Shown piece after piece: positions 1-12,437 of a stretch of 64,000 bases of DNA. Below the pieces are notes generated by a model, which did no database searches, was not told where the DNA came from, and saw only the letters and a list, made by a program, of their open reading frames with translations. Source of the DNA: Diadema setosum (taxonomy: Eukaryota; Echinodermata; Echinoidea; Diadematoida; Diadematidae); contig CM067067.1 of the NCBI GenBank assembly GCA_033980235.1, positions 32,684,451 to 32,748,450 of the forward strand, given 5' to 3'. Within the stretch, counting starts at the first letter, position 1; each line of letters begins with the position of its first letter. The position numbers and the translations under genes were made by a program.

Positions 1-1930
1 TGTGCATATACACAACTTGTGCAGTTTGATTGAGTTCTTGTATGCAGCACTTCTTGTACATACAGTTATACCTATTAGTTTCAAAATTAGACATTGTGGC
101 AGAGTTGTATTATTTATTTTTTATTCATTCGTCTTGTTTTCACAGGGTGGCTCCATCAGTGAGTTGAACACTTGTTCATGGAGGCCCTGCACAGTATGGA
201 CAATATGCACGTATGTATTCATAAACATCAAACATCAAACAATTGTTATTGTGACTATTTATTCTGTTGATAGAAAGCTCAACAGCTTTAAGACATAGTG
301 TGTTCTTTGAAGTCCATGTAAATTGTATTTTTGAAAGGGTGGTATTGTGGTGTTATTGTATAGACATTGCTCAAGGTGAAAAGTATAGCCCACTGCTTCA
401 CCCACAATGTCCTTGGGTTTGTTTGTTTGTTTGTTTTTTTTTCAAAAAAAAAATTATCAGCTTCAAGTGTCATGATCAAGTCAGCAGCTCTGAATTTTAC
501 TGCATGTCCTATAGTGGAGGAAGATAATGTACTCTTACAGTATTATTGAAATTAAGTGACATAGTTCTGAGATATACCTCTGCCAAGGAGGGTATGTTTT
601 TGTTGGTGTTGGTTTGTCTATCTGTTTGCAAGTAAAAAAAAAAAAATATGTACATATTTGGATAAAGCTTGCAGGAAAATTTGATAATGACACAAGGAAT
701 AAATGACTGAATTTCAGGAAAGAACCGGGTTAATTTCTATGAAATTTCTGAAGGATTCGTTATCTTTTGGCAAGTAAGGTCAATGAACGTGGGAGTTCCA
801 GCTATGCATATTTGAGGTTTGCATACTATGCACACTAAAGCATGTGCTCTGCTCAAGGCAGAGCATGCTGGAAGCTGATGAGGCTAGTACTCAATCAGTA
901 CAGGTTATCACTATAAACACAAGGCTTCTTTATCTTTGGGAAATTGGGCGATTATCAGCATGCCTGTATGGGTGGTAATGAGCTGCTTGGTGGAGGTAAA
1001 AAAAAATATATAAATCTCTACATAAATGTATGTATAATGTCACTATGTTGATGTCAACTCACAAAATGGCAAGAATTGTATAATTGATTTACCACGTCTC
1101 AACTACTTTTTTTAAAGATAAATGTCATGTACAGGTGGCATTTTCACCCACAGAGCTGCATACTGAAATGTTTCTTACACACAATATAAGGGAATAGTCA
1201 AGGTTCAATTAGTTAAATATATATGACTTCATTGTAATCTACAGTCATTTCAAATAGAGATTGGACTGTAAAAAGAAATGCACAAATGTTGGATCATTGA
1301 TTCTTCAAATGAATATGCGTCATGTAACTCTAGGGGATCTTCTTGAGGCATTTTTTTGTCTTCTAAATGTCTTCTAAATATTTCCTACAGCTGAATTCAA
1401 TAGTTGTTTTTTTTTACACTTACACAGAATACAAAATGCAACTTTTTCATCACTCATTGATTAAACTTCCATTGTACATACAATGTACGACAAGCCCATG
1501 AATTGACTTCTTAGATAATAATTTTAGAATGCAAAGTATGAATTCATTTTCAAAAGATTCATATAATTAACAAACTGAAAACATTACTGTTGACATGCTC
1601 TGAACAATGTTCATGGTCACAATCAAACAGTCCCCTTCATGCAGGTCAGTTATGCCATCCAAATGCAAACTTTATTTGTTGTTCTTTCTCTCTTTGTTCA
1701 ATCAGTATGGTGAAAAATACCTCAATTTATGTTTTGTTTCACTTCATAAGCAATATTTCATTTTTGTTTCTTGGTCTTCAACAGAATTTAATGTTACCCA
1801 TTTAAAGAGTGATTCAGTTTGTTTTGTGAACAGCACTGCCTCATTTTCTTACTGTTGTCATTATCATTGTCAGTAGTACTGTAATATCATAATCATTTAT
1901 ATAAGCATGAACATATAATTACAATGTATA
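1..1930. other. AT-rich DNA without a supported gene
   Basis: The stretch holds short homopolymers and scattered short ORFs that lack recognisable domains. The only exon-like piece is at 146-210 and is listed separately. It may be intron or intergenic DNA; nothing in the sequence decides between them. Confidence 0.5.
146..210 (+). other. possible internal exon (weak)
   Basis: A CACAG acceptor after a T-rich tract ends at 145 and a strong donor-like GTATGT begins at 211. The 65 bases between are open in one frame and read GGSISELNTCSWRPCTVWTIC. I recognise no protein family in this peptide. Splice-like flanks of this quality also arise by chance in T-rich DNA, so this is only a candidate. Confidence 0.15.

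Positions 1931-1974
<44 letters not shown>
1931..1974. repeat. (TGA)n microsatellite
   Basis: About fourteen uninterrupted TGA/ATG units, followed by degenerate ATTATGACAATGACA units, which suggests an older and longer tract. Confidence 0.95.
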
Positions 1975-1975
<1 letters not shown>

Positions 1976-3971
1976 ATGACAATGACAATACTATCATCAT
2001 TATCAGTGCGATGCAAATAATTGGCATAACCATATCACTATTCTAAGAAACTCATTCCTGAATTGAAAAAAAAAAATAATGATTCCACACTAGAAGACAA
2101 ACTCCATATTAATATTAGACTAAGCAGTTGCTTTTTGGTTTTTGTTTTTAGTAATGCAAGTGAAAGTTTTTATTCTAGCCGTGTGCTAGTCTCATAGTAA
2201 AGATAGATGCTCACTATGTATCACTGCTATCTAAACTCTCATACTTTGCTGATACTACTCAAACATGGCTGTGTTCACCTACAGGGATGTACCATTGGAG
2301 TTAGTGATTGTATTTATTTGGTTTCTAATCTGAATACATTCCCATGATCACACCTTTCGTCACCTGTAAACAGCTTGTACACGTACATTGTAAAATGATA
2401 AAACTTTTGGTGACCTTTCTTTCTGACACAGATTCCTCCTTACTCCTTACAGGTTGCAGTGAATTCTAAAGACAAAGGATTGTGCTAGAAGTGTACAGTG
2501 TCTTTGTAGCAGGTCTCAGTGAAAACTTGACTATAGTTGATGCCTCACATACAAATTTGTATTTACATAGGTTTTCTACAGAGAATTTTTTCCTCCTTTC
2601 TACTGCTAAACCCATGCCGTACAATAGGGTTCCATACTGCTCCCACGACAATTGCTCCCAAGAAATATCTGCATGCTAATCCAAACATTAATTCTACCCA
2701 GAAACATAAACCTAACCCTCACATCAAACTAAACCTAGGAACTCTATCACAACCCTAACCCTATTCCTAAGTCCTTGGAGGAAATAAGACCGCAGCAATT
2801 TTTGCAGGAGCAAATGTCGTGTCAACGTACAATGTACAATAGTGGCCCTTGATGTGGAGTGTATCAGATGGCTCTGGCAAATTGTTGTGTTTCATTTCAT
2901 TTAATTTCCACATAAAAAACAACAATCATTACAGTTTCAAGTCATAGTATAAACATATTCATTGTGGGGGACCATTAAAAGCCTTTCAGGCTTGATGGGA
3001 AAAGGCCCCAAAGTAAATAGTTTTAACAACTTAAAAAATATGGGTACAAAATATACAGTTCTATTAACACAAATGGCATACAATTATGTACTTTTATCAA
3101 TTTTGGTCACTTTGAATTATAAAGAGATAATGATGTTCGCTCAACTTGGCCTGTGAATGAAAATACGATGTAGTTTGTGTTTATGTGTATGATGATGAGA
3201 TATTTGTGACATCTGTTTATATCTTGCGAGTGCGGCTCTCTATCACTGTACGACTAGATGATGGGGACCAAGGCCTTTGAAACTGTTGTCATCATTTTGC
3301 ATGCAGTACAGTCCTTATCAATGCAAACTGTATACACCCTTCCTTCACCTTGCAGTACAAGTACAGTGGGATTGGAGACACTGTCAATCCACGAAGGTAG
3401 ACAAATTCCTTCCATCCTGCCCTATATAGATCTACATGTATGATGGTACATCATGTCATGTTCAATGATTAACTGCAATCAGTGCGTTCTGGCTCTGCAT
3501 GTGAAGGTGTGGGTTTAAAATCTCTGCATGGGTGGTATTTCGGCATGAAATTGAGCTTTAGAAATTGAATTATCACAATCTGAGTATGTAAAGATGTTGG
3601 TAAATCATTTACCACTCACCACCGTAGGTAAAATTTGGTTCCTAAAATAGTTCTTTCATGTCCAAACTATTACAATTATGTAAACTGACATGATATGAGG
3701 TTGCTACACTTCGATTGCATAAAGTAAGCAATTTGGAACTTATATGCATGACTACCCAAACTATCGCCTGTGCATAAGCATCAAAGACATGAATTTGCCC
3801 AGGCCCAGGGCGCTCTGTTGTGAATCATGGAAAGAAGATGAACTAAGTAAAACCTCTTTACAAGACCATGGGAACAGTCTGGACAGGATATGTGCAAGTT
3901 TACCAAAAGGTAGTTAAGTTAGATATGAACATTTATGTGGTATAATAAATGCAAGCCTATTGCTGGTGAGA
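1975..3971. other. AT-rich DNA without a supported gene
   Basis: No ORF resembles a known protein. At about 2705-2765 there are scattered CCTAA/CCCTAACCC motifs resembling degenerate telomere-type repeats, too irregular to call a tract. The remainder shows no structure that I can see. Confidence 0.45.
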
Positions 3972-4025
<54 letters not shown>

Positions 4026-4040
4026 TACTATTACTATTAC
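3972..4040. repeat. (TTA)n microsatellite with TTACTA end
   Basis: About 49 bases of pure TTA repeat turn into (CTATTA)n at the right end. The ORFs running through it (poly-Leu, poly-Tyr) are artefacts of the repeat. Confidence 0.95.
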
Positions 4041-4043
4041 TTC

Positions 4044-4157
4044 ACGGTTTTCACGGTATCACAGTTGAAAAGCTCCATCCGGAACATCACTCAACTTATA
4101 GTGCACTTTTCCCACAAGGCCCAAAGCGCTTACAATCATTCAAAACATGTACGACAG
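4044..4157 (+). repeat. left part of an interrupted dispersed repeat
   Basis: This segment contains the phrase CCCAAAGCGCTTACAA after ATAGTGCACTTTTCC. I remember very similar wording in a dispersed repeat common in metazoan genomes, but that is recollection and not a search result. The matching right part seems to resume at 4661, after the inserted pogo-like MITE. Confidence 0.35.
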
Positions 4158-4159
4158 TA

Positions 4160-4658
4160 CAGTACTCTCCGCATAATCGGGTAGGCTCGGGCAGAGCGTT
4201 TCTTACCCGATTAAGCGGAGTACCCGATTAACAGAAGAACACGTCTCATTCACATTTGACACACACAGTGTGTACATGCATTGTACACTGCACCGAACAC
4301 CTACACTGTATGCTTAACACGCGTGCTTGCACGGCACATTATACATATCTTACACTTGCTCTGTCAGGAGCATTAATTTACACTCTTTTTATGGACAAAT
4401 ATGTCTTCATAAAATTTTGTGGTTTGACTAAGACTCCTCGCTAACGTGGAAAATTTGACATTCATGATTTCTGAAAGTGTTATATTTGTGATAAAATGTG
4501 GGTAGAAAGTAGATTAGAAGAAAATTATTTACCCATTTATGCGGACAGGCAACCCGATTATCAGGTAATTTTAATGTGCATTGGAACTGACTTTGACATT
4601 TTTACCCAATTAAACGGAGTACCCGTATAAGCGATACCCGATTACGCGGAGAGTACTG
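4160..4658. mobile_element. pogo/Tigger-like MITE with TA target duplication
   Basis: The left end at 4160-4183 begins CAGTACTCTCCGC. The right end at 4635-4658 is its reverse complement over 24 bases with a single mismatch. Both ends are flanked by TA (4158-4159 and 4659-4660), the target site of Tc1/mariner and pogo transposases, and a CAGT start is usual for pogo/Tigger ends. The 499-bp element has no transposase ORF, so it is non-autonomous. Motifs of the form TACCCGATTA-GCGGAG recur inside each end (near 4205, 4531 and 4612), which could be repeated transposase-binding sites. The family assignment is inferred from the termini only. Confidence 0.8.
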
Positions 4659-4660
4659 TA

Positions 4661-4870
4661 TGTGTAATTGGATAAATGTTACAGCTACGAACTAGTTGCT
4701 ACTAAAAAGATGTGTTTTCAAGGCTTTTTTTAAAACACTGACTGATGGAGATTGTCTAACGGTAAGTGGTAAATTGTTCCAGTGCTTTGAAGCAGACACA
4801 GTAAATGTCCTATCACCGGCTAAGGTGCGAGTAACAGAGAAATAGGCACTTTTAGAGGAGCCTGAATTTA
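4661..4870 (+). repeat. right part of the interrupted dispersed repeat
   Basis: The segment contains TTGTTCCAGTGCTTTGAAGC and CCTATCACC, a pattern I associate with the same metazoan repeat as the left part at 4044-4157. If so, the MITE is younger than this repeat. The identity rests on memory of the motif and needs a repeat-library search. Confidence 0.3.
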
Positions 4871-5804
4871 TGTTGGTACTTAACAGTACAAATACCCCAC
4901 TTGACTAGTAATTCATTCTCAGGGCACTCCCACAGACTGTGTCGACGCGACAGTGGTGGATGCATGATGGAACATTGCGCGCCCTAGGGTTGGTTCAATG
5001 AAGAGTACATATTTAGAAGTCTAATTAACCATGTTAACAGATTAAGCTGTTTTCATTTTCTCAATATTAATAATTCAGACTGACAATTGACCACAAGCTT
5101 AGATAAACATGTGATCTACACAGCAGAACACGTTCCTTGTAGTGTACAGGAAAATGCTCATAATCGACCTGGCCTCGCCGGCCTTGCTTGCTGTCATGTC
5201 ACTTGAATAAAATTAAATCACACAGAAAAAATCCGTCTGTCGTGTGCAGAGGAGTTTGACATTTTTTTTTTATTATTATTATTATTTTACTGGTCCTCCT
5301 CCGGAAAGGAGGAGAGGAATTCCATGAAGCCAGACGTAGTCTCTGCGGAACATATCTCCGACGACAAGATACCGACTGATCTTTCGGTCAATCATTTAAA
5401 CTAATTTAGGCACCTACTGAAGTTAAAGCAAAGTAAATTTAGACCTAAGCCCACACCAAGTTCAGCATATGGGACCACGTACTAAGACAAGAGGCACTGA
5501 CTCGACGTTATGACGTTTGTCCTTTGAAAACTGCTCAAAAAAGCGAAATGTTCGCCTACTTATCATGAAAAATTACATTCAATGTGTACTTTGTCAGTAT
5601 AATAAATTGCAGAAAATATCTAAAACTAGTTCTTACCGCTGATGATGAATCCATGTTTACGTGTGCCAACGTGTAGTCTCGAGATTCACGATAAATGACG
5701 TGTCTCGCTCTACTCGAGAGATAAGGTCCGATGATGCGAGATGTTATTCATTTCCTATAGAGGGCGTCTTTTATGACAGTGGTACACACTGTACTGTACA
5801 GTCG

Positions 5805-5851
5805 GACCATGGAGCTACCAAAGAGAAATTCTCATTGGTAGCTCCATGGTC
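5805..5851. repeat. long near-perfect hairpin
   Basis: Arms 5805-5821 and 5835-5851 are perfect 17-base inverted repeats starting GACCATGGAGCTACC. The 13-base centre itself contains GAGAA/TTCTC, so the stem almost closes. It could be the core of a small foldback element or a structured RNA. No target-site duplication was recognised. Confidence 0.75.
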
Positions 5852-6225
5852 GGACCGCAACGTCCTGAAAAGCCTTCGCATTTATCGTACGCGTATGCAT
5901 GGACCTCGCGGACATGAATACGTAATGAGCTGGGAGACCACATTTTTAGAGTCTCTGTAAATCTAAACGACCTTATCAATCTTCATGATTTATACATCGA
6001 TGAAAAGCTGAAGAGTTGTACTTTGATGAAATTCGACCACTTAAAAGGTTATGACATATAAAAATACTGAACAAGGAAATTATAAAACACAAAATTTGCA
6101 TATTTTTCATTTTTTTTAAGGGGTACACTAGACCAACGAAATTAAGGTGGACCAAACTGGAAGAGGTATAAAATGAAAGAGGAAATATCATTCTATGAAA
6201 ACATAATGACTTTATGTGGACTGAT

Positions 6226-6254
6226 CCTATGAACGGGTCAGGTTGGCGAATAAA
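6226..6254 (+). repeat. direct repeat, copy 1
   Basis: The block starting CCTATGAACGGGTC is repeated at 6890-6918 with one substitution and one single-base indel. Function unknown. Confidence 0.7.
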
Positions 6255-6889
6255 TCATTGCGTTGTACAGTTAATTTTTGACGAGATTTCAGTTTGCCGC
6301 GAATACGCGTTTCTGATTGGTTAATTCCCTCTGAGTGGAGAGTTGAACGAACCTCGCGAAATGACAGTAAACGTGTACTCTACATAACAGTAATACACTG
6401 TGTGTAGATGACAGTGTAGGACCCTATGGTGTGTGTGTGTGCGCGCGCACAATGTATGTATACGCGCTCAGGTTCAGGCAACTGCAGCTGCGACAAGATC
6501 TCCACGTAAACAACAAGAACAACACTCCACGCTGATCGACAGCTCAACTTTGGCTTGAACTTTGTTTGCACAACTAGATAGAGCAGCGATACAAATCAAT
6601 AATAAAAGATCTAGCACTAAGTTTGCGCATATGAGTTCTTTGTGGTTCTCTATTTGGTATTAGAATAATTATTCCCTATTAATCCACTGTATACATCGCT
6701 GAGTAATTTATCTAATGATACCTTAGGAGCGCATGATCATTCATGTATCTCAAATTGCCACACTATGATTTTTACTCGACGAGACTTTCAGTTTTCGTTG
6801 GTTTCTAAGCGAGGGACCAATTCAGTTCTTACTGTGCTATTATAACAAGTATATCTAAAACGTTGACCATCATTCATGTGTTGATTCAA

Positions 6890-6918
6890 CCTATGAACGG
6901 GTCGGGTTGGCAATAAAT
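6890..6918 (+). repeat. direct repeat, copy 2
   Basis: Second copy of the block at 6226-6254, in the same orientation and about 660 bases away. Both end in AATAAAT. Confidence 0.7.
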
Positions 6919-8186
6919 AGAAAGCCTTGTTCTAATTTGTCTCAGGGACGTTTGGAAAATATCGATATAATGCAGAGATATGAATAATGGTATCATAAGC
7001 TCATTTTGTATAATGTAAGCATCAAAAGGTGTGATTTATTTCAAATATTCACAAACCATGTCAATTAGTCAAGGATAGTAGATCTTCATGTCGTCAATAA
7101 GTGAATCTCGTAGACCATGCACTTTGTCTCTGAATTATCTCGCAAAATCTCGGGTGCTGAGAAGGACATGCGCAAAAACCTGCGCGTACGATAAATTTTT
7201 GATTTGAGCTCATTAACAGCAGCGTTGCGGTCTGACTGTGTACAGCTGTTGACTGCGAGCCGCTGCGGCACACCTGTTTATAAACAATCATCATACTGCT
7301 GTAAGATTATAGTAATGGATGTATCAATGGCTATATATCGGCGTAACATAGGTCCTATAAATGCAGCTGTACAACTCTTCGCAAAACATGTTTGAAAGTT
7401 TTGTTGCAGTCACAATACTGTTGCAGTCGGGCATCGCTAGTCAAGTGCAAGTAAATAGCTGCTGTCAGGAAATAAACGCGCCTGTAGATGCATTTAAAGG
7501 TACAGTTTGCATATTGGTATTGGCATGTTAAATTGTTATTGTTAGGCCACTTGTATCGTGCATGACAATCATTTCCTTTTTTTTTTGCACTTTCTTTGTT
7601 AATGATTAATATATTAGACAATTGAATTGATGACGTCCTGATTATTTTCAAATCTTTCGGTACTGACGGTCATAACAGAATAACCATATCGTACATAGTA
7701 CAGTGCAGAGTGCGTTGACATATATATTAAAGTAATAGCATCAACTAAAATTCACCTTCAAAAACGTTCAGCATTCTGTTAAATAAGGGTTCACCTCTTT
7801 TAGAGAGCTTTACCTATCTCTACTTATTCAATCATAAAGCAGTTTTTTCTACCTGACATTTCCAGGTAATTATCTCATGTGCAATTCCCTCATCTTGCTG
7901 TTATTCTATCCGCATCTTTCCGGGCCCTTGTACCTATATCAAACCAATTATCATTTAATCCAATGATCAAGCAACTATCAATAGGCTACAAACAAATAAT
8001 TTTATAAACGTTTCACTTCCCCGAATGCTCTGCTATTCCTGCTTCTTTTTGTCTGTATCATTTTCATTCGTTCTTTCTTTCTTTCTTTCTTCCTTCCTCC
8101 CGTCCTTCTATCTATCTCTTGGAACCATTCACAGTTTATTTCTCCTGTCGGAAGTACGTCAGTCGATAGTCAGTCAACCGCGGAAG

Positions 8187-8253
8187 TCCAATACGTGGGA
8201 GGTTTGTATAAAATCGCGAGGGCGAGCGAGCGGAAAACCGTGCAGAGTACAGT
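8187..8253 (+). promoter_or_regulatory. candidate TATA promoter
   Basis: A CCAAT motif (about 8189) is followed by TATAAAA at 8207-8213, then a CpG-rich purine stretch and a GTAAGC donor-like sequence at 8252. The arrangement fits a short first exon, but no coding exon can be linked to it. Confidence 0.25.
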
Positions 8254-8865
8254 AAGCCGAGTCTGGCTACGTCGTCCGACTGCCCAATGCCGCACGTGCA
8301 TGCTTACAGAAAAGGAAGGCTCTATACTCATTATACTCCTCCAAGCCGAGTTGGAGATCGATGCCTTAATGTGCTCAATGTATAATTTGACATGATTTGA
8401 TACTGCACTGTTATAGACCAGAGTAAACTTGGTGGCCCGGGAACATTTTGCCACATTAACCTCACTCTTCATCTCCATAATGTGAGTTGCTGTTACAAGC
8501 ACTTGTAGACATAAGTTACAATACCTGGATTTTGTGGTGCAGCTTTTGACTAAATTTACAGCAAGGCTTGCTGTCAGGCGTACATTTTACATAATCAAAA
8601 GTCTCAACATTTCACATTTTCTTTCAAGACAGAATAATGATTATTATTTCATTCCAACCCCCCCCCCAAAAAAAAAAAAAGATCGTAAAGAAGGTAGGAA
8701 CGGTCGTGTGAGAAATTACTTATATCTATTTTGTGTTATTTGTTTTAAATACTGCATGGTTGATCTGTTCAGTTTTGTAAGACTGCTTTTGAAAGAGACA
8801 GTGTCAAACTCTTTCCAAACTCGAAATGTTGTTAGATTCGTGGACACGATATGTATATGTATGTG

Positions 8866-8869
8866 TATA

Positions 8870-8922
<53 letters not shown>
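8866..8922. repeat. (AT)n-(AC)n microsatellite
   Basis: Roughly 45 bases of alternating TA followed by a short ACACAC run. ORFs across it (TYR/ILE runs) are artefacts. Confidence 0.95.
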
Positions 8923-8923
<1 letters not shown>

Positions 8924-8989
8924 TATTATATTATACTGTACATATACATATAAATTTCAAACCATTGGTGTATGTACAGTCAATAAGGC

Positions 8990-9107
8990 TGTTGACTCTT
9001 TGACGAGCAACTGAGGGTTCAAATCCTCTTCGAGCAGGATGTTTTACCCACAATGATGTGAAAATGGGCACTTGTCATCCCTGGGATACAAGAATAATAT
9101 AAATTTC
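8990..9107 (+). repeat. tRNA-derived SINE-like remnant
   Basis: GGTTCAAATCC at 9016-9026 matches the B box of RNA polymerase III promoters. It is followed by TTTACCCACAATGATGTG and a tail ending AATAATATAAAT. A clear A box upstream is not visible, so the tRNA-like head is decayed or truncated. SINE is an inference from the B box plus non-tRNA body. Confidence 0.35.
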
Positions 9108-10760
9108 AGAGACCTCTGGTATGAATCAGAATCAAATCAAAGTTTTGAAGAGGGCTGCCCGGATAAATACGTCGGTTGAGAAAGATTTTATGGACATTAA
9201 GTTGTCACTAAAAAAGAAAGGCCATAGTTTTCGAGGTACCTTATTGCCCTTCTCTAATACAATTGTATCATTTTTTGTTCAAAGGCAGCGTTATCTTATT
9301 AAGTGATAACAACTAACTGGTTGTCCTTTGGGATTCACTAAATATTTTTTTTTTTTTAATTTTCATGAGATGACCCGAATCTCCAAGCACTTTATATATT
9401 TTGCTTACATAATCATAGTTGACAAATTTATTTCTTGTTTGTATTTATGTTTTTATTTTCAATAAGCAAAAACAATAACATCCTGGATAGCCCATTGTCT
9501 GCTGCGTCTTATAGCGACACCACTGTTCTTTCCTAGAGTCCCCAAAACAAGTGACTTGGAAGCAAAAATAACATCTAAAGACGTATTTGGAGTTTGGTGA
9601 CTCTTGTAAAACACAAAGAACAAAAAAAACAAACAAACAAACAATAAAAGAAACATGTATACACAACGAAACAACAAAACATAACATGAACAGAATTAAA
9701 TTGTATGAAAATCAGGTTGACTATGCTGATCTTTTTTTCGAATGATATAATATTGGATATGACACAAAAGTAGATTCCTCTGCCCTTTTCCCAGTCATGA
9801 TTAGCCATAATTGTTATTATGATATTCGCGTCATGTCTCCTTGTTTATTGATGAGCATGAAGAACTGAAGTTTGAATAAAGGTTTGAGGAGGCAGAAAAG
9901 AGTGTTTCTATTTCGAATCATGTGAAACTTCTGCCAAGTTATGACTTAGGTGTTGATCATACAATACTCTTCTGAATTTTAATCGCAAACTCACCGCGTT
10001 CAAAGGTTAAGTATTCTGTGTAAAACAATTGGTTGTTAAATTACAAATTTTCACGGTTAAAACGGACTTGCCTACCTTCAAAGATCAAATAGGCAATCGA
10101 AAAAAAAAAACCTGTCTAATCTTTAGATGATTCGGTTTATATTTGGTAACAAAAGGTGGAAGTCGGGAAGCTCATTTTGTCATAAAAACATCCGCCAGAT
10201 TTATTTAGAGAGATCGTAGGACTTGTTTTGCATCTGTGTTAATTTTCAGGCGATGTTCGCATGACAAGACAAAAACTGTGTCAAACTACCGACTTCCACT
10301 GTTTGACTATTATCAGCAGGTCGAGTCCACTACAAAGATTAGTCATAACTGAGTGACACTATGACATATAGAATAGTGTCAACAAACTTTCAAAACCTTC
10401 TCGCTCGTTATGATCATGCGCAGAGATGTTCTGCCAAGCATTATTGACGTCATAACTGGGTCATATTCACAGTTAACATTATTTCAGTTAAAAAGTGTCA
10501 TTGTCTCACATCATAATTCATGTAATTCTAACTGGATATAATTCATTTAAAGGTAATGACGTCACCACTTCCAATTACGAAAGTGATTGTTCCTAACATA
10601 ACTGTTTTCTATGAAGACGTGAAACCTTGAAATTTGATTTATAATTTTACTAGACATGTTGATGAAATTTTTACCATTATGAGGATTCTTATTTACCCTA
10701 TCAATCTTTATTTTTTGAATTAGTCACTTCGTCTATGTTGATTTCTGTATAATTATGTCA
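9108..10760. other. AT-rich DNA without a supported gene
   Basis: Only short unremarkable ORFs, plus poly-A/poly-T tracts and CAAA repeats near 9625. No domain, repeat or regulatory structure could be supported. Confidence 0.45.
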
Positions 10761-10904
10761 GTCTCGTATCTTTTCAAGCGTGTACTGTTTTGCGTGTTAT
10801 TCTTGTATGTGCTCTTTATGAAGTTGACTTCTATATGCTAGTCTCGTATCTTTTCAAGCGTGCACTGTTTTGTGTGTTATTCTTGTATGTGCTTTTTATG
10901 AAGT
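10761..10904 (+). repeat. 80-bp tandem duplication
   Basis: A unit starting GTCTCGTATCTTTTCAAGCG at 10761 is repeated at 10841 with only a few substitutions over about 64 bases. The period is 80 bases. It looks like a simple local duplication. Confidence 0.85.
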
Positions 10905-11830
10905 CCATTGTATTCCAGTGTTTTATTATATATTTATACCAGGGCTCCCCTGGAAAGCAGTTGAGAAATTGAGGGCACTGCCCTGTTTAAATATGACGTA
11001 GTAAATAGATATTAAATGAATAATACTTCTCAGCAAAATGTAACTCTGGTTGATTTTCTTTACCTTTTTGGCCAGGCCCTTCTACTTTCTATCATCGTGA
11101 GGTTCTTGTGTTGTTAATCCATTTTGCTCTTTCCATGTAAATCCTATATGATTAATAAATTTTAGTTGTTGACAATTAATGTTTCATTGTTGCTGTCATG
11201 TGATTTACACTATTCTCTGTTAAACATGACTGTCATTTATTTCTGAATGAGATCCATCACTCATTTTCCTTATTTTGACGATTTGTTTTGTCTCCACTAA
11301 AATGCAATGCTCGATAAAGGATTAAACAAAAAAACTCGATTCTTGCCGTTTTCTCTGACTGTCTCTGTCTCTCTCTCGCTCTCTCTTCCTTCTCTGTATC
11401 CGTTCGAATTAAACTCATGTGAAATATTAATCATTCTGCATACAGGCATAATATCTCCTGGATCAAAACAAAACCAAAGATTTGTTTTGATAATGATTAT
11501 TTTCATGAAAGAACACCCTTGACGCACTGCACACATTTATTCTGATGTGACGTCAGAGCCAAGCCAAAGAAAGATATAGATTAATAACACTCAACGCTCT
11601 ATAATCCTTTCACAAGACTTAGAGTAAAGACGAATATACCCCGCAAAGTTTTATTTGACTGCTACTTTTGGAAGTATACAAGTTATGTTGTCAAGATGCT
11701 CCATTTCGCACCGTTCACTTTAAGGTGTATCAGTTGGGTATCATGTGTTTTTGCTAATTGCCGTGAAATCCGGTAAAGATTTGGGAGTGAGCGATATTTC
11801 AGCCTACCATTTGTAAAACCCTAGAGCTAG
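10905..11830. other. AT-rich DNA without a supported gene
   Basis: Contains a CTCTCT tract near 11365-11390 and no recognisable coding sequence. Confidence 0.45.
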
Positions 11831-12011
11831 AATCAATGCAAAGTGCTGCGCTGGGAGTTCAACATGAAAGCTGCCCCAAAATGATCCCTGGAGGGGTTGT
11901 CACTGTTATGGACGATGCGTGCACTTACGTAGTCCCGCGTATTCGTTTTCCTCGCTGGGGAATCGAAAAGTTGCCGTTGACAAACGAAGAGAAAACAGCC
12001 AACTTCAGCAT

Positions 12012-12025
12012 GTTGCTAAGGCAAC
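12012..12025. promoter_or_regulatory. perfect RFX X-box motif
   Basis: GTTGCTAAGGCAAC is a full palindromic X-box, two GTTGC half sites with a four-base spacer, as bound by RFX factors that control ciliary genes in animals. The match is seen directly. Function is inferred. Confidence 0.5.
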
Positions 12026-12437
12026 ATAACACCGACTTATATGGCTCCTATGTGTCTGTATTTTCGTAACCCTCACTCTGTCCTCTCTCTGACTTTGACG
12101 TCCGAAACTTTATTTTGTTTCGCTCGTTTGGATGCGTAAGATAACGACGCGCCATTTCTGCCCAGTAATGCCATTGACTTTAAAAACCCTCTCAGAATCA
12201 CCACCCCAAACTGTCATAGCTATTTCATACCATACTCGCACCTGTGGCTGTTGTGGGGTTAAAGTTCTGAATGGGTCGGAATCGCTGCGCGCGCCGCGGC
12301 GAGATCGCCCAAACTTGACCTTCGTGGCTCCATCGGAGCGAGCCGACGACGGAAGCCGGGCGAACGGGAGGGGATCGATGCAACGCTTGCCTGCTTCCGA
12401 GCGAAATAGGAAACTGAGGTGTGATATGCGAAGCTCA

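Larger units (their letters stand above)
4871..8160. other. AT-rich DNA without a supported gene
   Basis: No convincing coding sequence. Features seen are the hairpin at 5805-5851, a pair of direct repeats at 6226 and 6890, a GTGTGT-GCGCGC tract at 6430-6450 and a TTTC/TTCC tract at 8068-8100. The ORF at 5661-5960 is carried by the hairpin and has no family resemblance. Confidence 0.45.

Noticed and set aside
2355..2400. Sixth LINE 3'-UTR hairpin, on the minus strand at GTACAAGCT
   Set aside because: No complementary stem flanks the loop-like motif and no LINE tail follows.
2700..2765. Interstitial telomere tract
   Set aside because: Only scattered CCTAA-type units without a regular run.
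3480..3560. tRNA-like B box (GGTTTAAAATC)
   Set aside because: The match to the B box is poor and no A box stands at the right distance.
5661..5960. 99-codon ORF over the 5.8-kb hairpin
   Set aside because: The open frame is partly made by the inverted repeat and the peptide has no family resemblance.
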